A stretch of DNA of 7,913 nt from assembly GCA_012841675.1 (NCBI GenBank), contig DUUG01000261.1, positions 1 to 7,913 of the forward strand. Direction: 5' to 3'. How positions within the stretch are numbered: position 1 is the first letter of the stretch; each line of letters begins with the position of its first letter. Positions 1 to 6,009 of the stretch are shown here, one piece after another. The notes under the pieces are model-generated. The model searched no databases. It was not told the DNA's origin and saw only the letters and a list, made by a program, of their open reading frames with translations. A program made the position numbers and the translations under genes. This DNA comes from Clostridiales bacterium. GTDB lineage: Bacteria; Bacillota; Clostridia; Oscillospirales; QAMX01.

Positions 1-490
1 CCAGAGTTATAATATAAACGCCGATTTCATTCCAACGAACCTTTCGAATCAAGGCCGAAAACATCAAAACGGAAATCCCGCCGGCAATGGCGCTGGGCGT
101 CACGTAGGAAATAGACCAACCAGTAAAGCCTGTTCGAAAATCAATGACCAGTAAAAACACGCTTATAAGCAAAACGCCGTATAAAATATAGATGCCCAGC
201 GGATGCCGGTCGAAAATCGGCTTAATGACCACCACCCAACTCAAAAATAGGCCGATGCAGACAATGGCCGACCAGCCTTGAAAGCCTGTGGCAAACCAGT
301 CGATAAACAAGCACACAAAGCCAAGCACCAGAAAAACAAAGCGAAGAATCTTTTTAGCGCTTACCTTCCGTCCGGTCACAGGCGTCGGATATCGAAGTGT
401 CCGGTCGCCCTCTTGAACAAATTTGCCGCAGAGAGGGCAGTTTGAGTTGTACGGCACACGAACGGAGCAGGATTTGCAACGATCAGACAT
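1..490 (-). CDS. DUF6320-type zinc-ribbon multi-spanning membrane protein (partial, 3' end outside window)
   Basis: At least 163 residues are readable; the C-terminus lies beyond the left edge. The N-terminus is a small zinc ribbon with CxxC pairs at C5/C8 and C18/C21. A polar linker follows, then four hydrophobic segments at about residues 48-65, 72-90, 98-118 and 127-147, typical of a polytopic membrane protein. This layout matches what I know as the DUF6320 family, often found beside acyltransferases annotated 'alcohol acetyltransferase' in Clostridia; the family assignment is from memory of the pattern. The ATG at 490-488 overlaps the end of the upstream gene by 8 bases. Its GGAGG (504-500) lies inside that gene with a 9-base spacer, so translation is probably coupled. 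The biochemical function is unknown. A role in presenting or accepting the acyltransferase substrate at the membrane is inference from context only. Confidence 0.75.
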   Translation of the reverse strand, partial: MSDRCKSCSVRVPYNSNCPLCGKFVQEGDRTLRYPTPVTGRKVSAKKILRFVFLVLGFVCLFIDWFATGFQGWSAIVCIGLFLSWVVVIKPIFDRHPLGIYILYGVLLISVFLLVIDFRTGFTGWSISYVTPSAIAGGISVLMFSALIRKVRWNEIGVYIITL

Positions 491-1853
491 TGGATTCGAC
501 CTCCACTTCCAGACCGTTTTGGGCGAGCATTCGGAAAAAGTCCGCCTGAATGCTGTTATCGGGCGAGGTAGAGGAAAAGCAGACGGTCATTCGGTCGCCA
601 AAAGATATGCCGGTGGCGCCGATTCCGTTTAAACGGGAACCGCCCAGGGAAAATCCAAAGGACTCTACATGCTCCGCCACAGAAGGAGGAAGCTCTACAC
701 GTCCCAGATTGGAAAATGTAGAGGTATACCGGCTTTCTCCAAACCGATGGAAACTGATTTGCAGGAAAACGTTTTTGATAAATAGCGGCGTCAAACGCAG
801 GGCGAGTTGACGTTCGGCCCGGACATTCTGAGAAAACACCCTGAGTATAGAGTCCCGCTGAATGCCTGCCTCCAACTGCGGGACAATCACGGCCAGAATA
901 TCGTCTAAGGTAAGGTCGGGGGTTACCTGCATTCCCACATTGACGAATAGGGAAAAGTTGCGCAACGTCTGGGATGGGAACATCCGCCTTAGGTTAACGG
1001 GCACGGAGATGCGAACCGGGCGAAGCCGCGCCGGCCATGAAATATGTCGGGCAAAGGCGAGAATATAAAGCGCCGTCAAATATTGGGTTATGGTAACGCC
1101 TTTTTCGCGGGTGAGCTTTTTTAAAGCCTCCACGGAAAACGTGCCGGAAATTAAGCGGAGAAACGGCTCTTCTTGGCTGTTCCGCCCTTTATAGGTATAG
1201 GCCCTCGGTTCTTTCCGGCTGACCCTAGGCAGATTTTGATAATATTTCGCAAAACTGTCCTCCGTTTCGGCAGGGGAGGGAATATCCCGCATGTCGGGAA
1301 TACTCCACCGAGCGTCGGAAGTGTCGACGCCACGCAGCGTGAGATACCGGGTCACAAGCGCCTTTAAAAAGGTCAGCGCGCCGGAACCGTCTGTTATCGC
1401 ATGAAATATCTCCACCGATACGCGGTTTTTATAATATAAAACACGAAAAACCGGCTTTTCGCTGCCGAAAATGGGAATAGGACGGCAAGGATACGTGGTT
1501 TCCTCGGACACAATGTCGGTGGAATACGCCGGCTCAAAGTAGTACCAGAAAAACCCAATTCGAAGCTTCACAAAAAAAGTCGGGAACCTAGGTGCCAAGT
1601 CGCGAACCGCTTGGGAAAGAAGCTCCGGGCGAATTTCCTCTTTCAGTGTGGCGCTTACACGGAAGGTGCTGTTCCAGTCTTGGTGGCTGGTGGCGGGGTA
1701 GATTTTCGCCGCATTGTCCAGCCGGTACCATTCGGAAAGAGGAGGAAGGTCGGCCTTTTTCACTTTTCCAGGCTTTTTTCCCCGTTTTGGAGCGGGCGCG
1801 TCAAAAGCGAAGATCTCCGCTTGGGATTTTTTAGTTTTGGATTTCTTGCTCAA
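483..1853 (-). CDS. Condensation/acyltransferase-superfamily protein (alcohol acetyltransferase-like, HxxxDG)
   Basis: A 456-residue protein of the CoA-dependent acyltransferase superfamily (condensation domains, PapA, wax ester synthase and alcohol acetyltransferase relatives). The catalytic signature HAITDG is intact at residues 151-156; its histidine would act as general base in acyl transfer from a thioester to a hydroxyl or amine. Further family-like stretches are SVPVNLRRMFPS (about 283-294) and SNLG (381-384). Residues 2-33 form a basic tail (12 Lys/Arg) before the catalytic fold, which starts near residue 36. I chose the TTG start because GGAGG lies upstream (1870-1866), although the 12-base spacer is long. 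The reading frame stays open back to 2012, but that part runs over the DUF6054 gene in another frame and reads as non-protein. It sits 40 bases after the DUF6054 gene and overlaps the DUF6320 gene. Acceptor and acyl donor cannot be read from the sequence; 'alcohol acetyltransferase' is a family label only. Confidence 0.8.
   Translation of the reverse strand: MSKKSKTKKSQAEIFAFDAPAPKRGKKPGKVKKADLPPLSEWYRLDNAAKIYPATSHQDWNSTFRVSATLKEEIRPELLSQAVRDLAPRFPTFFVKLRIGFFWYYFEPAYSTDIVSEETTYPCRPIPIFGSEKPVFRVLYYKNRVSVEIFHAITDGSGALTFLKALVTRYLTLRGVDTSDARWSIPDMRDIPSPAETEDSFAKYYQNLPRVSRKEPRAYTYKGRNSQEEPFLRLISGTFSVEALKKLTREKGVTITQYLTALYILAFARHISWPARLRPVRISVPVNLRRMFPSQTLRNFSLFVNVGMQVTPDLTLDDILAVIVPQLEAGIQRDSILRVFSQNVRAERQLALRLTPLFIKNVFLQISFHRFGESRYTSTFSNLGRVELPPSVAEHVESFGFSLGGSRLNGIGATGISFGDRMTVCFSSTSPDNSIQADFFRMLAQNGLEVEVESNV
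500..504 (-). promoter_or_regulatory. Intragenic ribosome binding site for the DUF6320 gene
   Basis: On the minus strand GGAGG lies 9 bases before the ATG at 490-488, inside the last codons of the acyltransferase gene. It fixes the start of the downstream gene and supports translational coupling across the 8-base overlap. Confidence 0.6.
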
Positions 1854-1865
1854 GGGAAATAGCTT

Positions 1866-1870
1866 CCTCC
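1866..1870 (-). promoter_or_regulatory. Ribosome binding site selecting a TTG start
   Basis: GGAGG on the minus strand lies 12 bases before the TTG at 1853-1851. No ATG or GTG sits at a better spacing, so this site decides the start of the acyltransferase. The spacing is at the long end of the usual range; a GTG about 30 codons further in is the alternative, but it has only a poor purine run before it. Confidence 0.5.
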
Positions 1871-1893
1871 TTCTCTTTTGTAGTGTGATGGTT

Positions 1894-2238
1894 CTATTGC
1901 GAAAACCCGTGCCGGCGCAGAATCGACGCCACTTCTCTGACAAAATCCTCCTCCACGCCCCAGGAAAAGCGGAACAGCGCCCCTTGCCCGCCGCCGGCGC
2001 CCACGGCGTCAACGGCCACGTGACCGTCTGCCCCTGTGATTAAAACAGTCAGGCTGGCCCGGTTGGAAGAACGCATATAGTATTTTTCGAAAACAAGCAA
2101 ATGTATAACGGCCTTGCCCACCGTTTTGCGAAGGGAGGCAATTTGCTCGCAGCTAATCCCGCTTTGCGGAATTTGGGCGGATAAAAGCGCGGCAATTTCG
2201 TCTACAAAGCCTTTGCCGCGAAGCGAAAGTGTTGCCAT
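1894..2238 (-). CDS. DUF6054 family protein
   Basis: A 114-residue soluble protein with no signal peptide and no membrane segment. The central FEKYYMRSSNRASLTVLI block, followed by a glycine-rich AVGAGGGQGALFRFSWG segment and an acidic, helical C-terminus, matches my recollection of the DUF6054 family (FERY...GNRVSL...GGSqa.f pattern). The fold looks like alternating strands flanked by helices. No catalytic motif is evident and no function is established. The ATG at 2238-2236 is preceded by an excellent AAGGAGGGGG (2255-2246) at about 7 bases. It is the first gene of a minus-strand operon, 40 bases before the acyltransferase gene, so a supporting role in the same process is likely but unproven. 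Confidence 0.75.
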   Translation of the reverse strand: MATLSLRGKGFVDEIAALLSAQIPQSGISCEQIASLRKTVGKAVIHLLVFEKYYMRSSNRASLTVLITGADGHVAVDAVGAGGGQGALFRFSWGVEEDFVREVASILRRHGFSQ

Positions 2239-2286
2239 ATTTATGCCCCCTCCTTAGCCCAGCCATATGCAAATAACCTTACTCCC

Positions 2287-2316
2287 ATTGTACCACTTTT
2301 TTCGAGAAAAAAACAA
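2287..2316 (-). promoter_or_regulatory. Candidate sigma-A promoter for the DUF6054-acyltransferase-DUF6320 operon
   Basis: On the minus strand, TTGTTT (2316-2311) and TACAAT (2292-2287) are separated by 18 bases, with TG one base before the -10 (extended -10). The predicted start near 2280 gives a leader of about 40 bases to the ATG at 2238. The -35 lies in a T-rich run, so its exact register is uncertain. Confidence 0.45.
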
Positions 2317-2544
2317 AAATAAATTATAAAGTTCAAACGAAGATGATTATGCTTGCTGGACTGTTCTATTTACGCGCTTTTATAGATATACAAAGTGAAA
2401 CATAAATGAAACAAACGGAAAAAACAAGAAAAAACTTGAGGTTTTCGCCCGAACCCAAAGGAAATTTCAAAAAACCGTGAACGGCCAAGGAGGACATCCC
2501 ACATCATTTCAGGAAAAAGGCGATATTTTGACAAAGATAGGTTA

Positions 2545-2573
2545 TTGACAAACAATCTGACATAAGATACAAT
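2545..2573 (+). promoter_or_regulatory. Sigma-A promoter of rny
   Basis: TTGACA (2545-2550), a 17-base spacer, then TACAAT (2568-2573): consensus -35 and five of six in the -10. Predicted transcription start is near 2580, about 250 bases before the RNase Y ATG. A second TTGACA at 2528-2533, exactly 17 bases upstream, would pair with the weaker AACAAT at 2551-2556, giving two overlapping promoters. Confidence 0.75.
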
Positions 2574-2579
2574 AGAATT

Positions 2580-2831
2580 ATATGATGTTCAGAGCAGATT
2601 GTCCAGAAATGCCAGACGGATCTGATATTCGGTCAGCTGTTATACGGAGTTTCAGCCTAAACTGTTTATATATTTGCCCAATATAAAATATATTGCTATT
2701 TAATATTCGCCCGGGCTTGGTCCGCCCTTTTGAACCGATGTCTAGGTATAAAAATACAGTATACTTACAATAGGGAAATAAATGGAAGGCGCCTCCGTAT
2801 GATCATAACTATATATGGGGGTGCTTGTTTT
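2580..2831 (+). promoter_or_regulatory. Long structured 5' leader of rny
   Basis: About 250 bases between the predicted start and the RNase Y ATG. Visible structures: a hairpin CAGATTGTC / GACGGATCTG (2595-2603 with 2615-2624, one bulged G, one G-U pair, 11-base loop); a competing CTGA/TCAG hairpin that would use 2622-2625; a perfect A+T-rich inverted repeat CAATATA-AAA-TATATTG (2679-2695); and a short GGGC/GCCC stem (2713-2727) followed by TTTT. None matches a riboswitch class I recognise. Whether the leader regulates rny or is simply a long untranslated region cannot be told from the sequence. Confidence 0.4.
2679..2695. repeat. Perfect A+T-rich inverted repeat
   Basis: CAATATA and TATATTG separated by AAA: seven paired bases with a three-base loop, inside the rny leader. 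It could be a weak RNA hairpin or a protein-binding palindrome; a chance match in A+T-rich DNA is also possible. Confidence 0.4.
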
Positions 2832-4385
2832 ATGGGCGTTTTTTTTCTAACTTTTTTGCCGATTCTAGGCGCGCTCGTTATGGGCGTGCTTGGGTTTTAT
2901 GCCGGAGTCCTATATCGCCGCAAGGTGGCAGAGCGTGAAATCGGCAGTGCCGAGGAGGAAGCCCGCCGCCTCATTAACGATGCAATTAAAACCGCTGAAA
3001 CCAAGAAGCGGGAAGCGCTTCTGGAAGCCAAAGAAGAAATTTTAAAAGCCAAAAACGAACAGGAAAAGGAGTACAAGGAACGCCGCTCCGAGCTGCAAAA
3101 GCAGGAAAGGCGTCTTCAGCAGAGGGAAGAGTCGTTAGACAAAAAACACGACAATATTGACCTCAAAGAAGAAGTTCTAAGCAAAAAAATCAAAGAAGCA
3201 GAAAAAGCCCTGGAAGAAAGCGAGCAAATCAAAAGAAGCCAGATGGAAATGCTGGAACACATTTCCGGGCTTACCGTAGAAGAAGCCAAAGCCCGCATTC
3301 TGGCCGAGGTGGAGGAAAATGCCCGCCATGATATGGCTTTAAAGCTTCGCGAAATCGACCAGATATACAAGGAAGAAGCGGAGACTCGCGCCAAAAAGGT
3401 GATTTCTCTCGCTATTCAGAAATGCGCATCCGATTATGTGATGGAATCCACCGTTTCCGTGGTTTCGCTGCCCAACGATGAAATGAAGGGCCGCATTATT
3501 GGCCGAGAAGGCCGCAATATCCGTGCCATTGAGGTGGCAACGGGCGTTGACCTGATTATTGACGATACACCGGAAGCCATTACATTGTCTTGCTTCGACC
3601 CCGTTCGCAGAGAAATTGCCCGGCTTGCCATGGAGCGGCTTATTGCCGACGGGCGCATTCATCCGGCGCGCATTGAAGAAACGGTGGAGAAGGCCCGCAA
3701 AGAAGTCGATGCCACCATTAAATCCGAAGGTGAGCGGGCTGTATTTGAAGTGGGGCTGCACGGCGTTCCGTCCGATCTTATGAAGATTCTCGGCCGCTTG
3801 CGCTATCGCACCAGCTACGGTCAGAATTTGCTTCGCCACTCCATTGAGGTGGCCCTTTTGGCCGGATATATGGCAAGTGAGCTAGGGTTAGACCCGACGC
3901 TGGCCAAGCGAGCCGGTCTGTTCCATGATATCGGCAAGGCCCTCGACCATGAGGTGGAAGGCTCACACGTATCCATCGGTATGGAAATTGCACGGAAGTT
4001 TAAAGAGCATCCCGAAGTGATTCATGCCATTGAATCTCACCACGGGGATGTGGAACCGCAATCTATGATTGCTTTCTTAGTAGACGCGGCGGACGATATT
4101 TCCGCTGCTCGACCTGGCGCGCGTCGCGAAAATCTGGAAGCGTATATCCGCCGTCTGGAACGGCTGGAAGAGCTTGCCAACTCCTTCCCGGGCGTGGATC
4201 GTTCCTTTGCCATTCAGGCGGGCCGTGAGGTTCGCATTATGGTCAAACCCGAGGAAGTGGATGATGACAATATGGTTTTGCTGGCCCATGAAATGGCCAA
4301 AAAAATCGAATCCGACTTGGAATATCCCGGCCAGATCAAGATCAGTATGATCCGTGAGACACGGGCCGTTGATTACGCAAAATAA
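2832..4385 (+). CDS. rny: Ribonuclease Y
   Basis: A 517-residue endoribonuclease that starts mRNA turnover in Gram-positive bacteria and is anchored to the inner face of the membrane. Visible in order: an N-terminal membrane helix (about 3-27), a long charged coiled coil (about 30-190), a KH RNA-binding domain with GRIIGREGRN (220-229) and the following GVDLIIDDTPEAI, and an HD metal-dependent domain with RHS (335-337), the HD pair H365-D366 in FHDIGK, and SHHGD (402-406). The C-terminus ends in the family-typical RETRAVDYAK. Length agrees with the B. subtilis enzyme (520 residues as I recall it). I start at the ATG at 2832, 10 bases after GGGGG (2817-2821), because it puts the membrane helix at the very N-terminus. 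An ATG at 2799, with GGAAGG at 2784-2789, would add 11 residues and cannot be excluded. A single-gene transcript with partial read-through into the phosphoesterase is likely. Confidence 0.97.
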   Translation: MGVFFLTFLPILGALVMGVLGFYAGVLYRRKVAEREIGSAEEEARRLINDAIKTAETKKREALLEAKEEILKAKNEQEKEYKERRSELQKQERRLQQREESLDKKHDNIDLKEEVLSKKIKEAEKALEESEQIKRSQMEMLEHISGLTVEEAKARILAEVEENARHDMALKLREIDQIYKEEAETRAKKVISLAIQKCASDYVMESTVSVVSLPNDEMKGRIIGREGRNIRAIEVATGVDLIIDDTPEAITLSCFDPVRREIARLAMERLIADGRIHPARIEETVEKARKEVDATIKSEGERAVFEVGLHGVPSDLMKILGRLRYRTSYGQNLLRHSIEVALLAGYMASELGLDPTLAKRAGLFHDIGKALDHEVEGSHVSIGMEIARKFKEHPEVIHAIESHHGDVEPQSMIAFLVDAADDISAARPGARRENLEAYIRRLERLEELANSFPGVDRSFAIQAGREVRIMVKPEEVDDDNMVLLAHEMAKKIESDLEYPGQIKISMIRETRAVDYAK

Positions 4386-4394
4386 AAACAGAGT

Positions 4395-4422
4395 CGCCCC
4401 GGCAACTGAGCGGGGCGTCTTT
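4395..4422 (+). terminator. Weak intrinsic terminator after rny
   Basis: CGCCCCG (4395-4401) pairs with CGGGGCG (4411-4417) around a 9-base loop, followed only by TCTTT. The stem is G+C-rich and perfect but the T-tract is short, so termination is probably partial. It begins 9 bases after the rny stop codon. Confidence 0.65.
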
Positions 4423-4463
4423 GGCGTTGAAGTGAATGTTTTTGTATAAGGAAGGGGTCTATT

Positions 4464-5696
4464 ATGCCGAAAACAGAGAATTTCCGCCCGGTTCTTCGTT
4501 TTGCCGCCATGAGCGATGTGCATTTCAAGGATTACCACAGCGTGGAAAGAGAGCGCTTCCGCACGGCCCTTGCGAATTCCTACGCCTTTGCGGCACAGGA
4601 TGCGGAACACCCCACGTTGGATGCCCTTTGCGTAATCGGCGATTTTACTGACCGCGGCACAGAAACACAGCTTCAGGCCTTCCATGAGGCTTTAACTAAG
4701 CAGCTTCGGCCTGAAACACACCTGATACTCAGTATTGCCAGCCACGAGTTCGGCGATGCAGGCACGGCTGTGGCGGAGGAGCGCCTGGCCCGTATTTTCG
4801 GCAAAAAACCGGATGAGCATGCCGTTGTGCAAGGGTTCCATTTTATTTCCATGTCTCCGAGCAAAAAATTCTCGCCCAAAAACGGCTATTGCGAGCAAAA
4901 ACGCGCATGGATGCTGGATCAATTGGATATGGCCGCGGCAGACGACCCCAAGAAACCCATCTTTGCCTTCCAGCATCCCCATATTCCCAACACCGTTTAC
5001 GGTTCCATAGGCTGGAGCTGTGATGATATAACTGGCATTTACGACGATTATCCCCAAGTTATCAACTTCTCCGGCCATTCTCACGCGCCCATCAACGACC
5101 CGCGTTCCATTCACCAGAACAACTTTACATCTCTCAACATGGGGTCGCTGAGCTATTTTGAGCTGGACGAATTTGATAAGATCTACGGAACCGTTCCGCC
5201 TGACAGGGCCCAATGCGCCCAGTTCTACATAGTGGAGGCCGATGCGGAAAACCGCGTGCGCATTCTGCTGTATGATATTTTGACCGAGTCTTTCTTCCCT
5301 GAGGTTTGGCATATTGATGAGCCGTCTAATCGGGATTCCTTCCTTTATACCGACGAAAAGCGGAAAAAGGACAATCTGCCCTACTTTAAGCCTCAAGCGG
5401 TTCTTTCCGTTGAAGTCAAAGATGGCGGCGCCTGTGTTTTGCGCATTCCTCAGGCGGATATTGCAGAGGAATATGTCAACGACTATGACATTGCCTTCCG
5501 CGATGCAAAAACAGGGGAGGCTTTGCGCCGGTTTGCCGTTTGGTCGAAGTATTATCTGCGCCATATGCCGGACGAAATTGTGCAGGAAGTAGACGGTCTG
5601 ATTCCCGGCAAGGCTTACGTGGTGGAAGTTTGGCCGAGAAACTTCTACGGCCGGCGGGGGAAAACCAAATTGACCGCCGAGTTTGTCGCAAAATAG
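4464..5696 (+). CDS. Calcineurin-like metallophosphoesterase with C-terminal beta-sandwich domain
   Basis: A 410-residue binuclear-metal phosphoesterase with no signal peptide, so probably cytoplasmic. Motifs in order: DVH (D18, H20), GDFTDRG (59-65, D60 a bridging ligand), then SIASHEF (90-96) where the family normally has GNHD/E, QHPH (170-173, H171) and GHSH (204-207). The Asn ligand of motif III is thus replaced by Ser93, while the following His94 is kept. From about residue 300 the protein continues as a strand-rich region resembling a fibronectin type III or phosphatase-associated beta sandwich, ending in YVVEVWPRNFYG. The start is secure: AAGGAAGGGG (4448-4457) lies 6 bases before the ATG. 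No promoter is evident after the rny terminator, so it may be expressed by read-through. The substrate is unknown; nucleotide, phosphodiester and phosphomonoester substrates are all possible for the superfamily. Confidence 0.85.
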   Translation: MPKTENFRPVLRFAAMSDVHFKDYHSVERERFRTALANSYAFAAQDAEHPTLDALCVIGDFTDRGTETQLQAFHEALTKQLRPETHLILSIASHEFGDAGTAVAEERLARIFGKKPDEHAVVQGFHFISMSPSKKFSPKNGYCEQKRAWMLDQLDMAAADDPKKPIFAFQHPHIPNTVYGSIGWSCDDITGIYDDYPQVINFSGHSHAPINDPRSIHQNNFTSLNMGSLSYFELDEFDKIYGTVPPDRAQCAQFYIVEADAENRVRILLYDILTESFFPEVWHIDEPSNRDSFLYTDEKRKKDNLPYFKPQAVLSVEVKDGGACVLRIPQADIAEEYVNDYDIAFRDAKTGEALRRFAVWSKYYLRHMPDEIVQEVDGLIPGKAYVVEVWPRNFYGRRGKTKLTAEFVAK

Positions 5697-5719
5697 TTCT
5701 ACAAATTGCAAAATGTATA

Positions 5720-5748
5720 TTGACTTACTCTTGCTTTTGTGATAATAT
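5720..5748 (+). promoter_or_regulatory. Strong sigma-A promoter of the rpmG-secE-nusG-rplK-rplA operon
   Basis: TTGACT (5720-5725), a 17-base spacer, TAATAT (5743-5748), with TG one base upstream of the -10 (extended -10). Predicted start is near 5755, giving a leader of about 69 bases before rpmG. It begins only 24 bases after the phosphoesterase stop codon, with no clear terminator between. Confidence 0.8.
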
Positions 5749-5762
5749 ATTACTTACCTATG

Positions 5763-5792
5763 AAAGTTGGCTTTTTTTTTGCTGCCAATTTT
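5763..5792 (+). promoter_or_regulatory. Hairpin with T-run loop in the rpmG leader
   Basis: AAAGTTGGC (5763-5771) pairs with GCCAATTTT (5784-5792): nine base pairs with one G-U, around a 12-base loop of nine T followed by GCT. It forms within the first 40 bases of the predicted transcript. The T-run is in the loop and not after the stem, so this is not a standard terminator; a pause or stability element is possible. Confidence 0.4.
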
Positions 5793-5823
5793 AGGGAGGC
5801 AAAACGTTAAGGAGGTGCCGTTA

Positions 5824-5973
5824 ATGAGAGTTCGCATCACTCTCGCTTGCCAGGAATGCAAGCAGCGCAATTACGATACGATGAAGAACAAAAAGAACAC
5901 GCCGGATAGGCTGGAACAGAACAAATATTGCAAATTCTGCCGGAAGCATACGCCTCACAAGGAAACAAAGTAA
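5824..5973 (+). CDS. rpmG: 50S ribosomal protein L33
   Basis: A 49-residue basic protein of the large ribosomal subunit. It is the zinc-binding form: cysteine pairs C9/C12 and C36/C39 make a ribbon. MRVRITLACQECK at the start and YCKFCRKHTPHKETK at the end are textbook L33. The ATG has a perfect AAGGAGGTG (5809-5817) 6 bases upstream. The frame stays open upstream to a TTG at 5767, but that part has no ribosome binding site and is not L33-like. First gene of the operon; its place directly before secE is common in Firmicutes. Some genomes carry tRNA-Trp between the two genes; here only 36 bases separate them. Confidence 0.97.
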   Translation: MRVRITLACQECKQRNYDTMKNKKNTPDRLEQNKYCKFCRKHTPHKETK

Positions 5974-6009
5974 GCTAGGGCTTGCGCAGAAACAGAAAGG
6001 GTGACTATT

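Larger units (their letters stand above)
2239..2831. other. Divergent intergenic region
   Basis: 593 bases without a supportable gene. In order it holds the ribosome binding site and candidate promoter of the minus-strand operon (2246-2316), an A-rich stretch with no recognised element (about 2317-2527), the rny promoter (2528-2573), and a long rny leader with hairpins (about 2580-2831). The region is richer in A+T than the flanking genes. The short open frames inside it lack a well-placed start and show no recognisable protein features. A perfect-looking AAGGAGG at 2489-2495 (plus strand) has no ATG, GTG or TTG at a suitable distance. Confidence 0.7.

Noticed and set aside
1854..2012. Upstream extension of the acyltransferase reading frame to an ATG at 2012
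   Set aside because: It overlaps the last part of the DUF6054 gene in another frame, has no ribosome binding site, and its translation (Arg/Trp-rich) does not look like protein; the TTG at 1853 has a good GGAGG.
2370..2555. 61-codon minus-strand frame in the intergenic region
   Set aside because: Rich in Phe, Leu and Ser as expected from A+T-rich non-coding DNA, with no ribosome binding site before its ATG; it also overlaps the rny promoter.
2713..2731. Intrinsic terminator GGGC/GCCC followed by TTTT in the rny leader
   Set aside because: Only four base pairs and four T; too weak to call as a terminator, so it is mentioned only as part of the leader.
3339..3839. 166-codon open frame opposite rny
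   Set aside because: It is antisense to the conserved KH and HD region of RNase Y, which explains the sequence fully.
4421..4450. Possible promoter TTGGCG-18-TATAAG for the phosphoesterase
   Set aside because: The -10 would overlap the ribosome binding site and put the transcript start about 7 bases before the ATG, removing that site from the mRNA.
4077..4685. 202-codon open frame on the minus strand across the end of rny and start of the phosphoesterase
   Set aside because: It crosses two real genes and the terminator, with no protein-like features.
4692..5711. 339-codon open frame on the minus strand opposite the phosphoesterase
   Set aside because: It is antisense to a well-supported gene with all metal motifs, shows no recognisable domain, and has no proper ribosome binding site; long shadow frames are common opposite genes of this composition.
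5767..5823. TTG start that would lengthen L33 by 19 residues
   Set aside because: No ribosome binding site precedes it, it lies in the leader hairpin, and L33 proteins begin at the ATG at 5824.
5974..6009. tRNA-Trp between rpmG and secE, found in some related genomes
   Set aside because: The gap is only 36 bases, too short for a tRNA.
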